Shown here: in pieces, positions 7,723 through 16,304 of the stretch
Layout: each line of letters starts with the position of its first letter
Numbering within the stretch: the first letter of the stretch is position 1
DNA from: an uncultured Collinsella sp.
Lineage (GTDB): Bacteria; Actinomycetota; Coriobacteriia; Coriobacteriales; Coriobacteriaceae
NCBI GenBank assembly: GCA_958350755.1
Contig: CATWID010000009.1
Coordinates: 1-56,776 of the forward strand
Direction: 5' to 3'
DNA length: 56,776 nucleotides
Position numbers and translations under genes: made by a program
Notes under the pieces: generated by a model
The model's database searches: none
Told to the model about the DNA's origin: nothing
What the model saw: the letters and a program-made list of their open reading frames with translations, nothing else

Positions 7723-9417
7723 ATGGCAACTGTTGCCGCACCTATCGATGCTACGTCGACTGCCGCTTGGAAGGCACTCGAGGCTCATCAGGAGAAGCTT
7801 GAGGCCGAGGGCATCGACCTCAAGGCCTGGTTCGCCGCTGACGCCGACCGCGTGAATAAGTTGAGCTTTGACGCCGGCGACCTTCACTTCGATCTGTCCA
7901 AGAACCTGGTGACCGATGAGACCGTCAAGCTGCTGTGCGATCTTGCCCGCGAGGTGAAGCTCGAGGAGCGCCGCGACGCCATGTTCTCCGGCGAGCACAT
8001 CAACACCACCGAGGACCGCGCCGTCCTGCACACCGCGCTTCGCCGCCCGGCAAGCGAGAAGGGGCAGCTCATCGTTGACGGCCAGGATGTCGTCGCCGAC
8101 GTGCACGAGGTCCTCGATCGCATGTATGCCTTCGCCGAGCGCGTGCGCTCCGGTGAGTGGAAGGGCGTTACCGGCAAGAAGATTGAGCACCTGGTGTCCA
8201 TCGGCATCGGCGGCTCCGATCTGGGCCCGGTCATGGCTTACGAGGCTCTGCGCCCCTATGCCGACGCCGGTATCGACTGCCGCTACATCTCTAACATCGA
8301 TCCCAATGACCAGGCAGAGAAGCTCAAGGGCCTGGATCCCGAGACCACGCTCGTGATCATCGTCTCCAAGACCTTCACCACGCTCGAGACCCTCACCAAC
8401 GCTCGCGAGGTCAAGACCTGGATGCTCGAGCAGCTCAAGGCTCAGGGCGCCATCGATGGCTCCGATGAGCAGAACGCCGAGGCCGTGGCAAAGCACTTCG
8501 TCGCCGTTTCCACCGCACTCGAGAAGGTCGAGGCCTTCGGCATCGACCCCGCTAACGCCTTCGGTTTCTGGAATTGGGTCGGCGGCCGCTACTCCGTCGA
8601 CTCCGCCGTGGGCCTGTCGCTGATCGTCGTGCTCGGCCCCGAGCGCTTCCAGCAGTTCCTCGAGGGCTTCCACGCCATCGACGAGTACTTCTGCAACACG
8701 CCGCTCGAGAACAACGTCGTTGCGCTGATGGGCCTGCTCAACGTCTGGTACGTCAACTTCTTCGGTTCCAAGAGCCACGCCGTGCTGCCGTACTGCCAGT
8801 ACCTGCATCGTTTCCCGGCCTACCTGCAGCAGCTCACCATGGAGTCCAACGGCAAGCATGTCCGCTGGGACGGCAGCGCCGTGACCTCCGACACCGGTGA
8901 GATCTTCTGGGGCGAGCCCGGCACCAACGGCCAGCACGCCTTCTACCAGCTGCTGCACCAGGGCACCGTGGTGGTCCCGGCCGATTTCATCGCCTTCGCC
9001 AATACCGCCAACCCTGCGACCGATAGCGGTCAGGACGTGCACGAGCTGTTCCTGGGCAACTTCCTGGCCCAGACCAAGGCACTCGCCTTTGGCAAGACAG
9101 CCGACGAGGTTCGTGCCGAGGGCACGCCCGAGCAGATCGTCCCGGCTCGTTGCTTTGAGGGTAACCGCCCGACGACCTCGATCTTCGGCGACACGCTGAC
9201 CCCGTTCGCACTCGGCGAGCTCATCGCCCTGTACGAGCACATCACGTTTGTCGAGGGCACGGTCTGGGGCATCGACTCTTACGACCAGTGGGGCGTTGAG
9301 TTGGGCAAGCAGCTTGCCAAGCAGATCACCCCTGCCTTTCACGACGATGCCGCCAAGGCCGAGCAGGACGCTTCGACCCAGGCGCTTATCGAGTTCTACC
9401 GCGCTCACCGCAAGTAG
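7723..9417 (+). CDS. pgi: Glucose-6-phosphate isomerase
   Basis: A 564-residue phosphoglucose isomerase that interconverts glucose-6-phosphate and fructose-6-phosphate in glycolysis. It has the SIS-fold phosphate-binding signature SIGIGGSDLGPVM near residue 161, the SKTFTTLET loop, and the family signature region from GSKSHAVLPYCQYLHRF on. The active-site segment is EPGTNGQHAFYQLLHQG. Length matches the long bacterial/eukaryotic type (about 550 residues). The ATG at 7723 follows GAGGAGG at 7711-7717. Codons are strongly biased to C- and G-ending, as in highly expressed genes. A 14-bp terminator follows, so it is probably monocistronic. Confidence 0.97.
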   Translation: MATVAAPIDATSTAAWKALEAHQEKLEAEGIDLKAWFAADADRVNKLSFDAGDLHFDLSKNLVTDETVKLLCDLAREVKLEERRDAMFSGEHINTTEDRAVLHTALRRPASEKGQLIVDGQDVVADVHEVLDRMYAFAERVRSGEWKGVTGKKIEHLVSIGIGGSDLGPVMAYEALRPYADAGIDCRYISNIDPNDQAEKLKGLDPETTLVIIVSKTFTTLETLTNAREVKTWMLEQLKAQGAIDGSDEQNAEAVAKHFVAVSTALEKVEAFGIDPANAFGFWNWVGGRYSVDSAVGLSLIVVLGPERFQQFLEGFHAIDEYFCNTPLENNVVALMGLLNVWYVNFFGSKSHAVLPYCQYLHRFPAYLQQLTMESNGKHVRWDGSAVTSDTGEIFWGEPGTNGQHAFYQLLHQGTVVVPADFIAFANTANPATDSGQDVHELFLGNFLAQTKALAFGKTADEVRAEGTPEQIVPARCFEGNRPTTSIFGDTLTPFALGELIALYEHITFVEGTVWGIDSYDQWGVELGKQLAKQITPAFHDDAAKAEQDASTQALIEFYRAHRK

Positions 9418-9448
9418 GATTCGCTGCGAAAACTAACGCATAGCCGAC

Positions 9449-9485
9449 AAGGGCCCGTATCCGTTGGGATGCGGGCCCTTTGCTA
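9449..9485 (+). terminator. Terminator of pgi
   Basis: AAGGGCCCGTATCC (9449-9462) pairs with GGATGCGGGCCCTT (9467-9480) over 14 bp with one G-T wobble and a GTTG loop, followed by a short T-rich tract. Confidence 0.85.
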
Positions 9486-9654
9486 TTTGGATAGGATGGA
9501 ATGTATCGGGAGGCGCCTCGACGGGCATCGCAATCGTCGAAGGCGCGCCGGCCATGTTCGGGACAATATGACATTTTTCCCGTTGCAAACAGCGCCGCCG
9601 TGGGTGTTCTGTATGATGGCTCAGACAAGGTTGCTCAATGACAGGGAGGCGCAT

Positions 9655-10497
9655 ATGGCAATTAAGGCCATCGCAATGGATATCGACGGTACGCTCACCA
9701 ACGACCAGAAGGTGATCAGCCCGCGTACGCGCGAGAAGCTGCTCGCGGCGCAGGAATCGGGTATTAAGCTCATCTTGGCTTCGGGTCGTCCCGCATGGGG
9801 GCTGCATGCCTTGGCGCAGGAGCTCGACCTTCAGAACCATGATGGTCTGCTAGTTGCCTTTAATGGCGCGCACGTCGTCGATGCTCAGACCGACGAGGTG
9901 CTGTTCGATCAGGCTATGCCTGCCGACGAATTGCATCGCCTGATTGATCACCTGCGTAATTTTGACGTGATCCCCATCATCTCGCTCGGTCGCGATTTGC
10001 ACGTCGAGGACTCGTACCATTGCATGATCACGCTGCCTGACGGCTCGCAGAAAAACATCGTCAAATACGAGCGCGATGCGTGCGACCTTAAGATTCGCGA
10101 GGTCGAGAGCCTGCATGAGGTCGTGGACACTTATCCCGTGGACAAGCTGCTGACGGCGGGCGATCCGGCCTACCTGCAGGCGCATTACGAGGAGATGTAT
10201 GCGCCCTTTAAGCAGACGCTTTCGGGCATGTTTACGGCCGACTGGTACTTTGAGTACACGGCGCCCGGTATCGATAAGGCCCGTGCGCTCGAGGGTGCCC
10301 TGCCCAAGCTCGGCATCGATGCCAGCGAGGTCGTATCGTTTGGCGACGGCCAGAACGACAAGTCTATGATCGAGTGGGCTGGTACCGGCGTCGCCATGGG
10401 TAACGCTGTCGATGAAGTCAAGGCCGTGGCCCAGATGGTGACCGCCAACAACAACGAAGACGGTATCGCGGTAGCACTTGACCAGCTGCTGGGTTAG
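9655..10497 (+). CDS. Cof-type HAD phosphatase
   Basis: A 280-residue haloacid-dehalogenase (HAD) hydrolase of the Cof/YidA IIB subfamily, which usually dephosphorylates sugar phosphates or related metabolites. HAD motif I is DIDGTLTND near residue 10, motif II is LASGRP, and motifs III/IV appear as DKAR and FGDGQNDKSM. The cap domain lies between motifs II and III. The ATG at 9655 follows AGGGAGG. The gene sits between pgi and a second HAD gene, so a role in sugar-phosphate homeostasis is reasonable, but the substrate is unknown. Confidence 0.9.
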   Translation: MAIKAIAMDIDGTLTNDQKVISPRTREKLLAAQESGIKLILASGRPAWGLHALAQELDLQNHDGLLVAFNGAHVVDAQTDEVLFDQAMPADELHRLIDHLRNFDVIPIISLGRDLHVEDSYHCMITLPDGSQKNIVKYERDACDLKIREVESLHEVVDTYPVDKLLTAGDPAYLQAHYEEMYAPFKQTLSGMFTADWYFEYTAPGIDKARALEGALPKLGIDASEVVSFGDGQNDKSMIEWAGTGVAMGNAVDEVKAVAQMVTANNNEDGIAVALDQLLG

Positions 10498-10519
10498 AAT
10501 CGCCGATAGTGCATGGTTC

Positions 10520-10545
10520 GGGCGTCCGCTTGCGGGCGCCCTTTT
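10520..10545 (+). terminator. Terminator between the two HAD genes
   Basis: GGGCGTCCGC (10520-10529) and GCGGGCGCCC (10532-10541) are complementary with one wobble and are followed by TTTT. The loop is very short, so the top pairs probably open. It lies only about 20 bp before the next start codon and may be leaky. Confidence 0.65.
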
Positions 10546-10560
10546 GTTAGGGAGGGTGCC

Positions 10561-11220
10561 GTGTCCGCATTTCCGTTCGACGCCGTTATCTTTGACATGG
10601 ACGGCGTCATTGTCGATACCGAGTATTACTACCTGGGGGAGACTGCCGCGTTTGCCAAGGAGCTTGGGTTGAATCTGACCCAAGAGGAGTTGAACGGGCA
10701 GGTTGGTACCTCACATCAGTTCTTCCTGCATATGCTAGTCGATTGGTTTGAGCGCGCCGGTAAAGGGCACTTCACTGGCGAGGAGGCATTGGCCCGTTGG
10801 GACGAGTGGGCGCATAAGCGTCCGCGTGACTACCAGGCTTTGATTAACCCGGGCGCTGTGGATACGATTCGAGAGTTGCCGCGCCGCGGCGTTCGCGTGG
10901 CGCTGGCGAGCTCGTCTCCCATGGACAGCATCGAGGAAGTACTCGATGCATGTGGTCTGTCGGATGCCTTTGAGTACGTGGTGAGCGGCGAGCAGTTTAA
11001 GGAGAGCAAGCCCGAGCCCGACATCTACCTGCATGCGCTGGACCTGTTGGGGCTGCCTGCGGTCCGTTGCTGCTGCGTTGAGGATTCGGTGCCTGGCATC
11101 ACTGCCGGCAAGCGAGCGGGTCTGACGGTAATCGCCAAGCGCGAGGAGCGGTTTGGCTTTAGCCAGGATGCTGCGGACAAGATCATCGACCAGCTGCCGG
11201 AACTGCTTGAGCTTTCTTAG
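10561..11220 (+). CDS. HAD-IA hydrolase, beta-phosphoglucomutase-like
   Basis: A 219-residue HAD subfamily IA protein. Motif I FDMDGVIVDTE near residue 11, the helical cap domain, motif II ASSSPMDS, and motif III/IV KPEPDIY and VEDSVPGITAG are all present and in order. The motif I form (DMDGVIVDTE) is typical of beta-phosphoglucomutases and small sugar-phosphate or riboflavin-precursor phosphatases. I start at GTG 10561 because GGGAGGG lies at 10550-10556; an upstream frame overlaps the terminator. Without a diagnostic neighbour the substrate remains open. Confidence 0.88.
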   Translation: MSAFPFDAVIFDMDGVIVDTEYYYLGETAAFAKELGLNLTQEELNGQVGTSHQFFLHMLVDWFERAGKGHFTGEEALARWDEWAHKRPRDYQALINPGAVDTIRELPRRGVRVALASSSPMDSIEEVLDACGLSDAFEYVVSGEQFKESKPEPDIYLHALDLLGLPAVRCCCVEDSVPGITAGKRAGLTVIAKREERFGFSQDAADKIIDQLPELLELS

Positions 11221-11370
11221 GAGCGCGGTAGTTGCGCGTTTTTCGGGTCTGATGAGTAAATAGCCGACATTTTGGTGCGACACCTAGCATACTTTAAGCT
11301 AATGCGGGCTTAAGGACTTGTTGAATGCCCCTAAGTCCGTTTTAGGCTTAATTGTGCTTGGAGAGGGTAT

Positions 11371-12114
11371 ATGCCACCGACTGAAGGGCTAACTGACGGT
11401 AAAGCAGCGATACCGCTGTACCAACAGGTTATCGATATCATCAAAAACGAAATCAACTCCGGTGCCTACAAGGCAGGTGCGCGGATACCCAACGAATTCG
11501 AATTGGCTGAGAGCTATAAAGTTGGCCGCGTTACCGTGCGACGCGCTATTGAGGAGCTCGTCCAACAGGGCTATCTAACGAAGCGACAGGGGAAAGGCAC
11601 GTTTGTCAATGCCCCCAAGCTCAAGCGCAAGATTCGCCAGAAGGATGACGTCCAGAGTTTTTCGGACGCATGCCGCGTTAACGGAATGGAACCGGGGGCG
11701 CGTGTCATTTCGAGAAAGATGCTGCCGGCGGATTCCACCGAAGCACAGTTCTTTGGTGTTCCCGTTGGAACTGACTTGATCTGCGTTGAGCGCGTGCGTA
11801 CTGCCGATGGCGTCCCTGTCATGCTCGAGAACAACATATATGTTTACGAGGACAACGCCTATCTATCAACGGCACCTCTATCTAACCAATCCATTTTTGA
11901 GTTCGTGCGCAACCTGACGGGCCGCACGCCCGCGTTTACCGACCCATGCACGCTTGAGATCGCGTGTGCGTCGCCCGAGGTCGCTCGGTTGTTGGCAGTT
12001 CCCGTTGGCGAACCCTTGTTTTATATGGAAGCCTTCTTTTTCGATGAGCAGCGGCGGCCGTTTATCATCGGTCGTCAGCGGATCGTTGGGTCTCGCTACG
12101 TTTTTGACATCTAG
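11371..12114 (+). CDS. GntR family regulator with UTRA ligand domain (FrlR/HutC type)
   Basis: A 247-residue transcription factor. The N-terminal winged helix reads IPLYQQVIDIIKNEI, then PNEFELAESYKVGRVTVRRAIEELVQQGYL with the wing GKGTFV, the GntR DNA-binding signature. Residues from about 90 onward form a UTRA domain, which binds a small effector such as a sugar phosphate. It is transcribed in the same direction as, and just upstream of, the frl-like operon, and E. coli frl is also controlled by a UTRA-type regulator (FrlR). I infer that it represses the operon by binding the palindrome at 12268-12290, with relief by a pathway phosphosugar. A terminator separates it from the operon. Confidence 0.9.
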   Translation: MPPTEGLTDGKAAIPLYQQVIDIIKNEINSGAYKAGARIPNEFELAESYKVGRVTVRRAIEELVQQGYLTKRQGKGTFVNAPKLKRKIRQKDDVQSFSDACRVNGMEPGARVISRKMLPADSTEAQFFGVPVGTDLICVERVRTADGVPVMLENNIYVYEDNAYLSTAPLSNQSIFEFVRNLTGRTPAFTDPCTLEIACASPEVARLLAVPVGEPLFYMEAFFFDEQRRPFIIGRQRIVGSRYVFDI

Positions 12115-12131
12115 GACATTGCGTATGAAAG

Positions 12132-12160
12132 CGCCCGGTGGATCATCTCACCGGGCGTTT
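12132..12160 (+). terminator. Terminator of the GntR-regulator gene
   Basis: CGCCCGGTG (12132-12140) and CACCGGGCG (12149-12157) form a perfect 9-bp stem with an 8-nt loop, flanked by AAAG and followed by TTT. Confidence 0.82.
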
Positions 12161-12224
12161 CCATACCGTTCACGGCGCAAACGCAACCGTTCAACCGCGT
12201 TGCGGCAATCAGTTTGAAATTATC

Positions 12225-12290
12225 TTGATGGCGAGAAAAGCTGCTGGTAACCTATAGAACGTCATAGAACGTTTGCCTTGTGCAAACGTT
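12225..12290 (+). promoter_or_regulatory. Promoter and operator of the frl-like operon
   Basis: TTGATG (12225-12230) and TAACCT (12248-12253) are 17 bp apart, with TGG just before the -10 box. The expected start region contains a direct repeat ATAGAACGT (12254-12262 and 12264-12272). It also contains a perfect 9-bp inverted repeat, AACGTTTGC (12268-12276), CTTGT, GCAAACGTT (12282-12290). This is a convincing repressor operator; assignment to the adjacent GntR protein is inference. Confidence 0.65.
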
Positions 12291-12332
12291 GAAGCGAGAT
12301 GCGATGCAGTCTCGAGTTCTTTGGAGGTATCT

Positions 12333-13796
12333 ATGTCAGATACGAAGGCGAAGAAGACAAACAGACGTTTTAAGTTCAAATTACCGCATGTCTATACGAT
12401 CATGTTCTTGCTGATCGTTGTCTTTGCGGTCTTGACTTGGATCGTTCCCTCTGGTCAGTATCAGCGCAAGACGATTTCGACAGCGGCGGGCGAGCGTGAA
12501 GTCGCCGTTGCTGGAACCTATGAACAGGTCGATAAGAACTACACCGATTCCGAGACCGGCGAGACCATCAATCTGGGGCAGGATATCTTCGCGGTCCTGC
12601 AAGCGCCCACTAAGGGCATCAAGGAGGCTGCCGACGTCGTTGCGTTCGTCTTATTGATTGGCGGGTCGTTCGCAATCATCACCAAGACCAACGCTTTGAA
12701 TGCCGGCATGAGCCGCGTGATTAAAAAGCTCAAGAACAAGGACATCCTCATCATTCCCATCACGATGACGTTGCTGTCCATTTGCGGCACCACGTTTGGT
12801 ATGTCTGAGGAAGCCCTGCCGTTCTATGCCATCTTCATTCCCATCATGATGGGTATCGGTTATGACTCGATGACGGCATTCATCATCTGCTTCCTTGGTC
12901 CTAACCTGGGATATTGCGCTTCGACCATCGATCCGTTTAATGTTTTGATCGCCCAGGGCATCATTGGCATCGAGGGCAATCCGCAACTGTGGCTGCGCGC
13001 CGTTTCTTGGGTCATCTTCACTGCCGTCGGTATCGCATGGGCCATGCGCTACGCCATGCGCGTCAAGAAAAACCCCGAGTCGTCCATTACGTACGAGGAC
13101 GATAAGCTCAAGCGTATCGAGTTTTCCGTGACCGATGCCTCCATCGAGGAAGAGTTCACTACCCGTCAGAAGCTCGTGCTTATCGATTTTGCTTGCGGTA
13201 TGGGCATTATCGTCTGGGGTCTTGTTACCCAGGGTTGGTACATGAATGAGATTTCCGCCGTGTTCCTTGGCATGGGCTTGCTTGCCGGTATCCTGGGCGG
13301 TCTTGACCAGCAGACGATTGCTGAGGAGTTCGTTAAAGGTCTCGCCGACTTTGCGTACGCCGCCATCGTTATCGGTATCGCTCGCGGTATTCTGGTCATC
13401 GCCGAGGGCGGCATGATCATCGACACCATCCTCCAGGCGCTCGCTACTGCGCTCGCCGGTGCGCCCGCCGCCGTCTACACCACGTTTATGTATATCGTCC
13501 TTGGCCTGCTCTCTTTGCTGGTTCCCTCGAGTTCTGGCCTGGCGGCACTCACCATGCCCGTTATGGGCCCCCTGACCGAGCTCATGGGCCTCAATCCCGA
13601 GGCGGCCGTTACCGCGCTCCAGTTTGCCAACCAGACCATCAACACCATCAGTCCCGTGGCGGGCATGACGGTTGCCGGCCTTGGCGTGGCTAAGATTTCG
13701 TTTGGCCAATGGTGGAAGACCATTTGGAAGTTCTTCATCTTCATGGTCGTCTTTGGCCTGATCGTAACGGCAATTTCTGGCATGCTTCCGGCGTAG
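12333..13796 (+). CDS. YfcC family carrier
   Basis: A 487-residue membrane protein of the YfcC family (DcuC/ion-transporter superfamily), with about 12 hydrophobic segments. Diagnostic stretches are FKLPHVYTIMFLLIVVFAVL followed by WIVPSGQY, and STIDPFNVLIAQGIIGIEG, and the C-terminal NTISPVAGMTVAGLGVAKI. These carriers move carboxylates, amino acids or peptides across the inner membrane. The ATG at 12333 follows GGAGG. As the first gene of the operon it presumably imports the operon's substrate; in E. coli the same position is held by the amino-acid permease FrlA, a different family. This suggests a related but not identical substrate. Confidence 0.88.
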   Translation: MSDTKAKKTNRRFKFKLPHVYTIMFLLIVVFAVLTWIVPSGQYQRKTISTAAGEREVAVAGTYEQVDKNYTDSETGETINLGQDIFAVLQAPTKGIKEAADVVAFVLLIGGSFAIITKTNALNAGMSRVIKKLKNKDILIIPITMTLLSICGTTFGMSEEALPFYAIFIPIMMGIGYDSMTAFIICFLGPNLGYCASTIDPFNVLIAQGIIGIEGNPQLWLRAVSWVIFTAVGIAWAMRYAMRVKKNPESSITYEDDKLKRIEFSVTDASIEEEFTTRQKLVLIDFACGMGIIVWGLVTQGWYMNEISAVFLGMGLLAGILGGLDQQTIAEEFVKGLADFAYAAIVIGIARGILVIAEGGMIIDTILQALATALAGAPAAVYTTFMYIVLGLLSLLVPSSSGLAALTMPVMGPLTELMGLNPEAAVTALQFANQTINTISPVAGMTVAGLGVAKISFGQWWKTIWKFFIFMVVFGLIVTAISGMLPA

Positions 13797-13805
13797 GTGG
13801 TTGTG

Positions 13806-15389
13806 ATGTCTGATCGTTTGACGGTCCTGACGTCTAAGAGCGTCTTTACCGGTACGGGGGACCTGCCGTTTGAAGGTTTCGTAGCGGTCCGTGGCAATCG
13901 AATTGAGGCTGTTGGCACCAAGTGTGAGCTAGCTTCGTATTTGACCCAGGCGGACGAGGTAGTTGACCTGGGCGACCGCACCGTCATGCCTGGCCTGATC
14001 GATGTGCATACCTTCTATACAGGCTGGGCGCTGCGGACGTTGGGGCCTGATCTGTCCGGCATCGCTGATGCCAAAGAGGCCGTGTCGCTCTTGCGTGCAT
14101 GGAAAGAAGATCATCCGGATTGCGCGGCGGCTTTTGGCCACAACCTACCCGAAACGTTGGCATCGGATGCCGAGAACGCAAATACGGCGGCTGTGTTTGA
14201 CGATTGTTTTGGCGATATCCCTGTCGTCTGCTTTACACCGGGTGCGGAGACCTGCGTTCTCAATGCTGCCGCCAGTGCGCGATACGGCTTCACACCCCAG
14301 GCGTGCTATGCCGAGAAGATCTGGCGCATGATGAGCGATTTCCTCGCGCTGCCCGAGGTACGTGCGGGGTATTCGGACTACATGAGCATGCTTAACGAGC
14401 GCGGCGTTACCGCCATCAAGGAGATGGCGTTTGATGACTACTACGGTTTTGCCGACGAAATGGCTCGCCGTGAAGAATCTGGTGAGCTGACGGTTCGCGT
14501 CTCTATGATGTCGCAGCCGGTGGGTGCCGGTGCAAATCTGTCGTATGCTCGCGAGGCACGAGAGCGCTTTCGGGGACCGTTCGTTCGTTTTTCTGGCTTC
14601 AACCGTATGACCGATCGCGGCGTATGGGCGGGGCTTGCCGAGATGATTGACCCCTATGAGGACACGGCCGATGCGGGAGCTGCCGGCAAGACGGTTGTCG
14701 AGGAGCCCGAGTGGGATCTGATTGAGAACGAGCTGCGCGCAATTGATGCTGACGGCTTCCGATATTCCTTGCATTGCCAGGGCGATGGCGCCGTTCGTCG
14801 CACCGTGGCGCTCTATGCCTCGCTGCCTCGAGACGAGCATGGACGGTTGCTTCGCCGCCATGCGATTACCGATCTCGAGAACTCTGATCCGACCGATCTT
14901 GTCGAGTTTGGCAAGTTAGGTGGAATTTGCGAGGTCTATCCGCAGATTTTGACGCTGGACCGGCGCGAGGATTGCCTGTCGATGATGCGTCGACAAATTG
15001 GCGAGACGCGACTTTTGCACAGCTGGAATCGCCGCGGCATGGAAGATTCCGGATGCACGGTGTGCTGTGGTACGGATTTGCCACTGCTGATTCCGAGCCT
15101 GGGCGAGTCAATCTACAGCGCGTGCGGTGGATACTTCGACGATGGGCTGCCCGTGAATGAGGCCAACGCGCTGACGCTTGTCGAGCTCTTGCGTGCTTGG
15201 ACTGCCGGGGGCGCGTACGATCTGATGCGCGAAGACGAACTGGGTACGCTTGAGGTCGGCAAGCTTGCCGATATCTGCGTGCTCGATCGGGATGTGTTCG
15301 ACCTCGATTATCGCGACGCACGCGATCTTTCGGTTGATATGACGATGTCGGACGGACAAATCGTGTTCGATCGAAATAAGGAGGCATAA
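13806..15389 (+). CDS. YtcJ-like amidohydrolase with altered metal motif
   Basis: A 527-residue member of the amidohydrolase_3/YtcJ group of the metal-dependent amidohydrolase superfamily. The composite N-terminal sandwich (VLTSKSVFTGTGDLPFEGF) leads to PGLIDVHTFYTGW, where the family normally has HxH. Here the second histidine is replaced by phenylalanine. Later landmarks are YSLHCQGDGAVRRT and the GTD of VCCGTDLPLLIP, which carries the usual catalytic aspartate. The loss of one ligand may mean a one-metal enzyme or altered chemistry. It lies 9 bp after the carrier gene, so it could trim an N-acyl or amide group from the imported compound. Function is inference. Confidence 0.85.
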   Translation: MSDRLTVLTSKSVFTGTGDLPFEGFVAVRGNRIEAVGTKCELASYLTQADEVVDLGDRTVMPGLIDVHTFYTGWALRTLGPDLSGIADAKEAVSLLRAWKEDHPDCAAAFGHNLPETLASDAENANTAAVFDDCFGDIPVVCFTPGAETCVLNAAASARYGFTPQACYAEKIWRMMSDFLALPEVRAGYSDYMSMLNERGVTAIKEMAFDDYYGFADEMARREESGELTVRVSMMSQPVGAGANLSYAREARERFRGPFVRFSGFNRMTDRGVWAGLAEMIDPYEDTADAGAAGKTVVEEPEWDLIENELRAIDADGFRYSLHCQGDGAVRRTVALYASLPRDEHGRLLRRHAITDLENSDPTDLVEFGKLGGICEVYPQILTLDRREDCLSMMRRQIGETRLLHSWNRRGMEDSGCTVCCGTDLPLLIPSLGESIYSACGGYFDDGLPVNEANALTLVELLRAWTAGGAYDLMREDELGTLEVGKLADICVLDRDVFDLDYRDARDLSVDMTMSDGQIVFDRNKEA

Positions 15390-15390
15390 G

Positions 15391-16242
15391 ATGTCTGAAT
15401 CCAAACCGACGCTGCGCCGCGAACAGATTGCGGGCATGAATATCCACTACATCATGTGGTCGCTCGATTACTTCCTTGATGTGCAGCAGCGTTTGGGCTT
15501 TGAGTCCATTGAGCTGTGGTGTGCGGAGCCGCATGTGACGCTCGACCACACGGGCTACTTTGAGGCTGAGGTCCTGGCGAAAAAGGCTGCAGACCGTGGG
15601 CTTAGGTATCGTACTCTGTGCCCCGAGAATGTTGTCTATCCTTGGCAGTACTGCGCACGCAAACCGCTGCATGAACAGCGCAGCCTGGCGTACTTTAAGC
15701 ACGGCATTGAGCTTGCCGAGGTACTTGGGTGCGACCGTATGTCCGTCAACTCGGGCTGGGGCGACTGGGACGAGGACCGCGAGGAAGCCTGGAAGCGCAG
15801 CCGCGAGCACTTGTCCATTCTGGCGGAGTATGCCGGTGAGCACGGTCTGGTGCTTACGATGGAAAGCCTGCGTCCCGAGGAGAGCAACCTTGTAACGACG
15901 GTTTCCGATGCGAAGCGCATGATTGACGAGGTCGCGAGCCCGTACTTACAGCCCATGGTTGATACAACCGCGATGGGCGTTGCGGGCGAGACGCTCGAGG
16001 ACTGGTTTGCCGCCTTTGGTGATGGGGCAATTCACGAGATGCACTTTATCGACGGTGACCCGTATGGCCATCTGGTGTGGGGCGATGGCAAGCACGATAT
16101 GGACGCCTTCGTCGCTACGCTTAATGCCCATGGTTTCGATGGCATGCTGGGTCAGGAAATCACGGACGGGCGTTACTACGATGACCCGGCGGCGGCAGAT
16201 GCCAAGAACATGGCCGCATTCGAGAAATATCTGATTGACTAA
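15391..16242 (+). CDS. Sugar isomerase/epimerase, FrlC-like TIM barrel
   Basis: A 283-residue xylose-isomerase-like TIM-barrel protein (AP_endonuc_2 fold). Metal-binding and catalytic segments include LTMESLRPEESNLVTT with its Glu, PMVDTTAMG, EMHFIDGD and the terminal GQEITDGRYY with the last Glu ligand. Size and motifs fit FrlC, the fructoselysine 3-epimerase that converts psicoselysine to fructoselysine. The ATG at 15391 is two bases after the preceding stop and follows AAGGAGG. Directly downstream are FrlB and FrlD homologues, which supports a role in bringing an epimeric ketosamine into the same path. Another ketose substrate is possible. Confidence 0.82.
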   Translation: MSESKPTLRREQIAGMNIHYIMWSLDYFLDVQQRLGFESIELWCAEPHVTLDHTGYFEAEVLAKKAADRGLRYRTLCPENVVYPWQYCARKPLHEQRSLAYFKHGIELAEVLGCDRMSVNSGWGDWDEDREEAWKRSREHLSILAEYAGEHGLVLTMESLRPEESNLVTTVSDAKRMIDEVASPYLQPMVDTTAMGVAGETLEDWFAAFGDGAIHEMHFIDGDPYGHLVWGDGKHDMDAFVATLNAHGFDGMLGQEITDGRYYDDPAAADAKNMAAFEKYLID

Positions 16243-16304
16243 ACCAACTATCGGCCACGCAGCCAACGTCATTGATTGCGGACCAAACAAGAAAGGAACT
16301 GGAT

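Noticed and set aside
7657..9408. A 583-codon open frame on the minus strand opposite pgi.
   Set aside because: It mirrors a gene with strong G/C third-position bias, which removes stops from the antisense frame. Its translation is rich in Gly, Val, Leu, Asp with no family motif, and pgi on the other strand is certain.
12651..13709. A 352-codon minus-strand frame opposite the YfcC carrier.
   Set aside because: The product is a hydrophilic Asp/Gly/His-rich sequence typical of antisense translation of membrane-protein codons.
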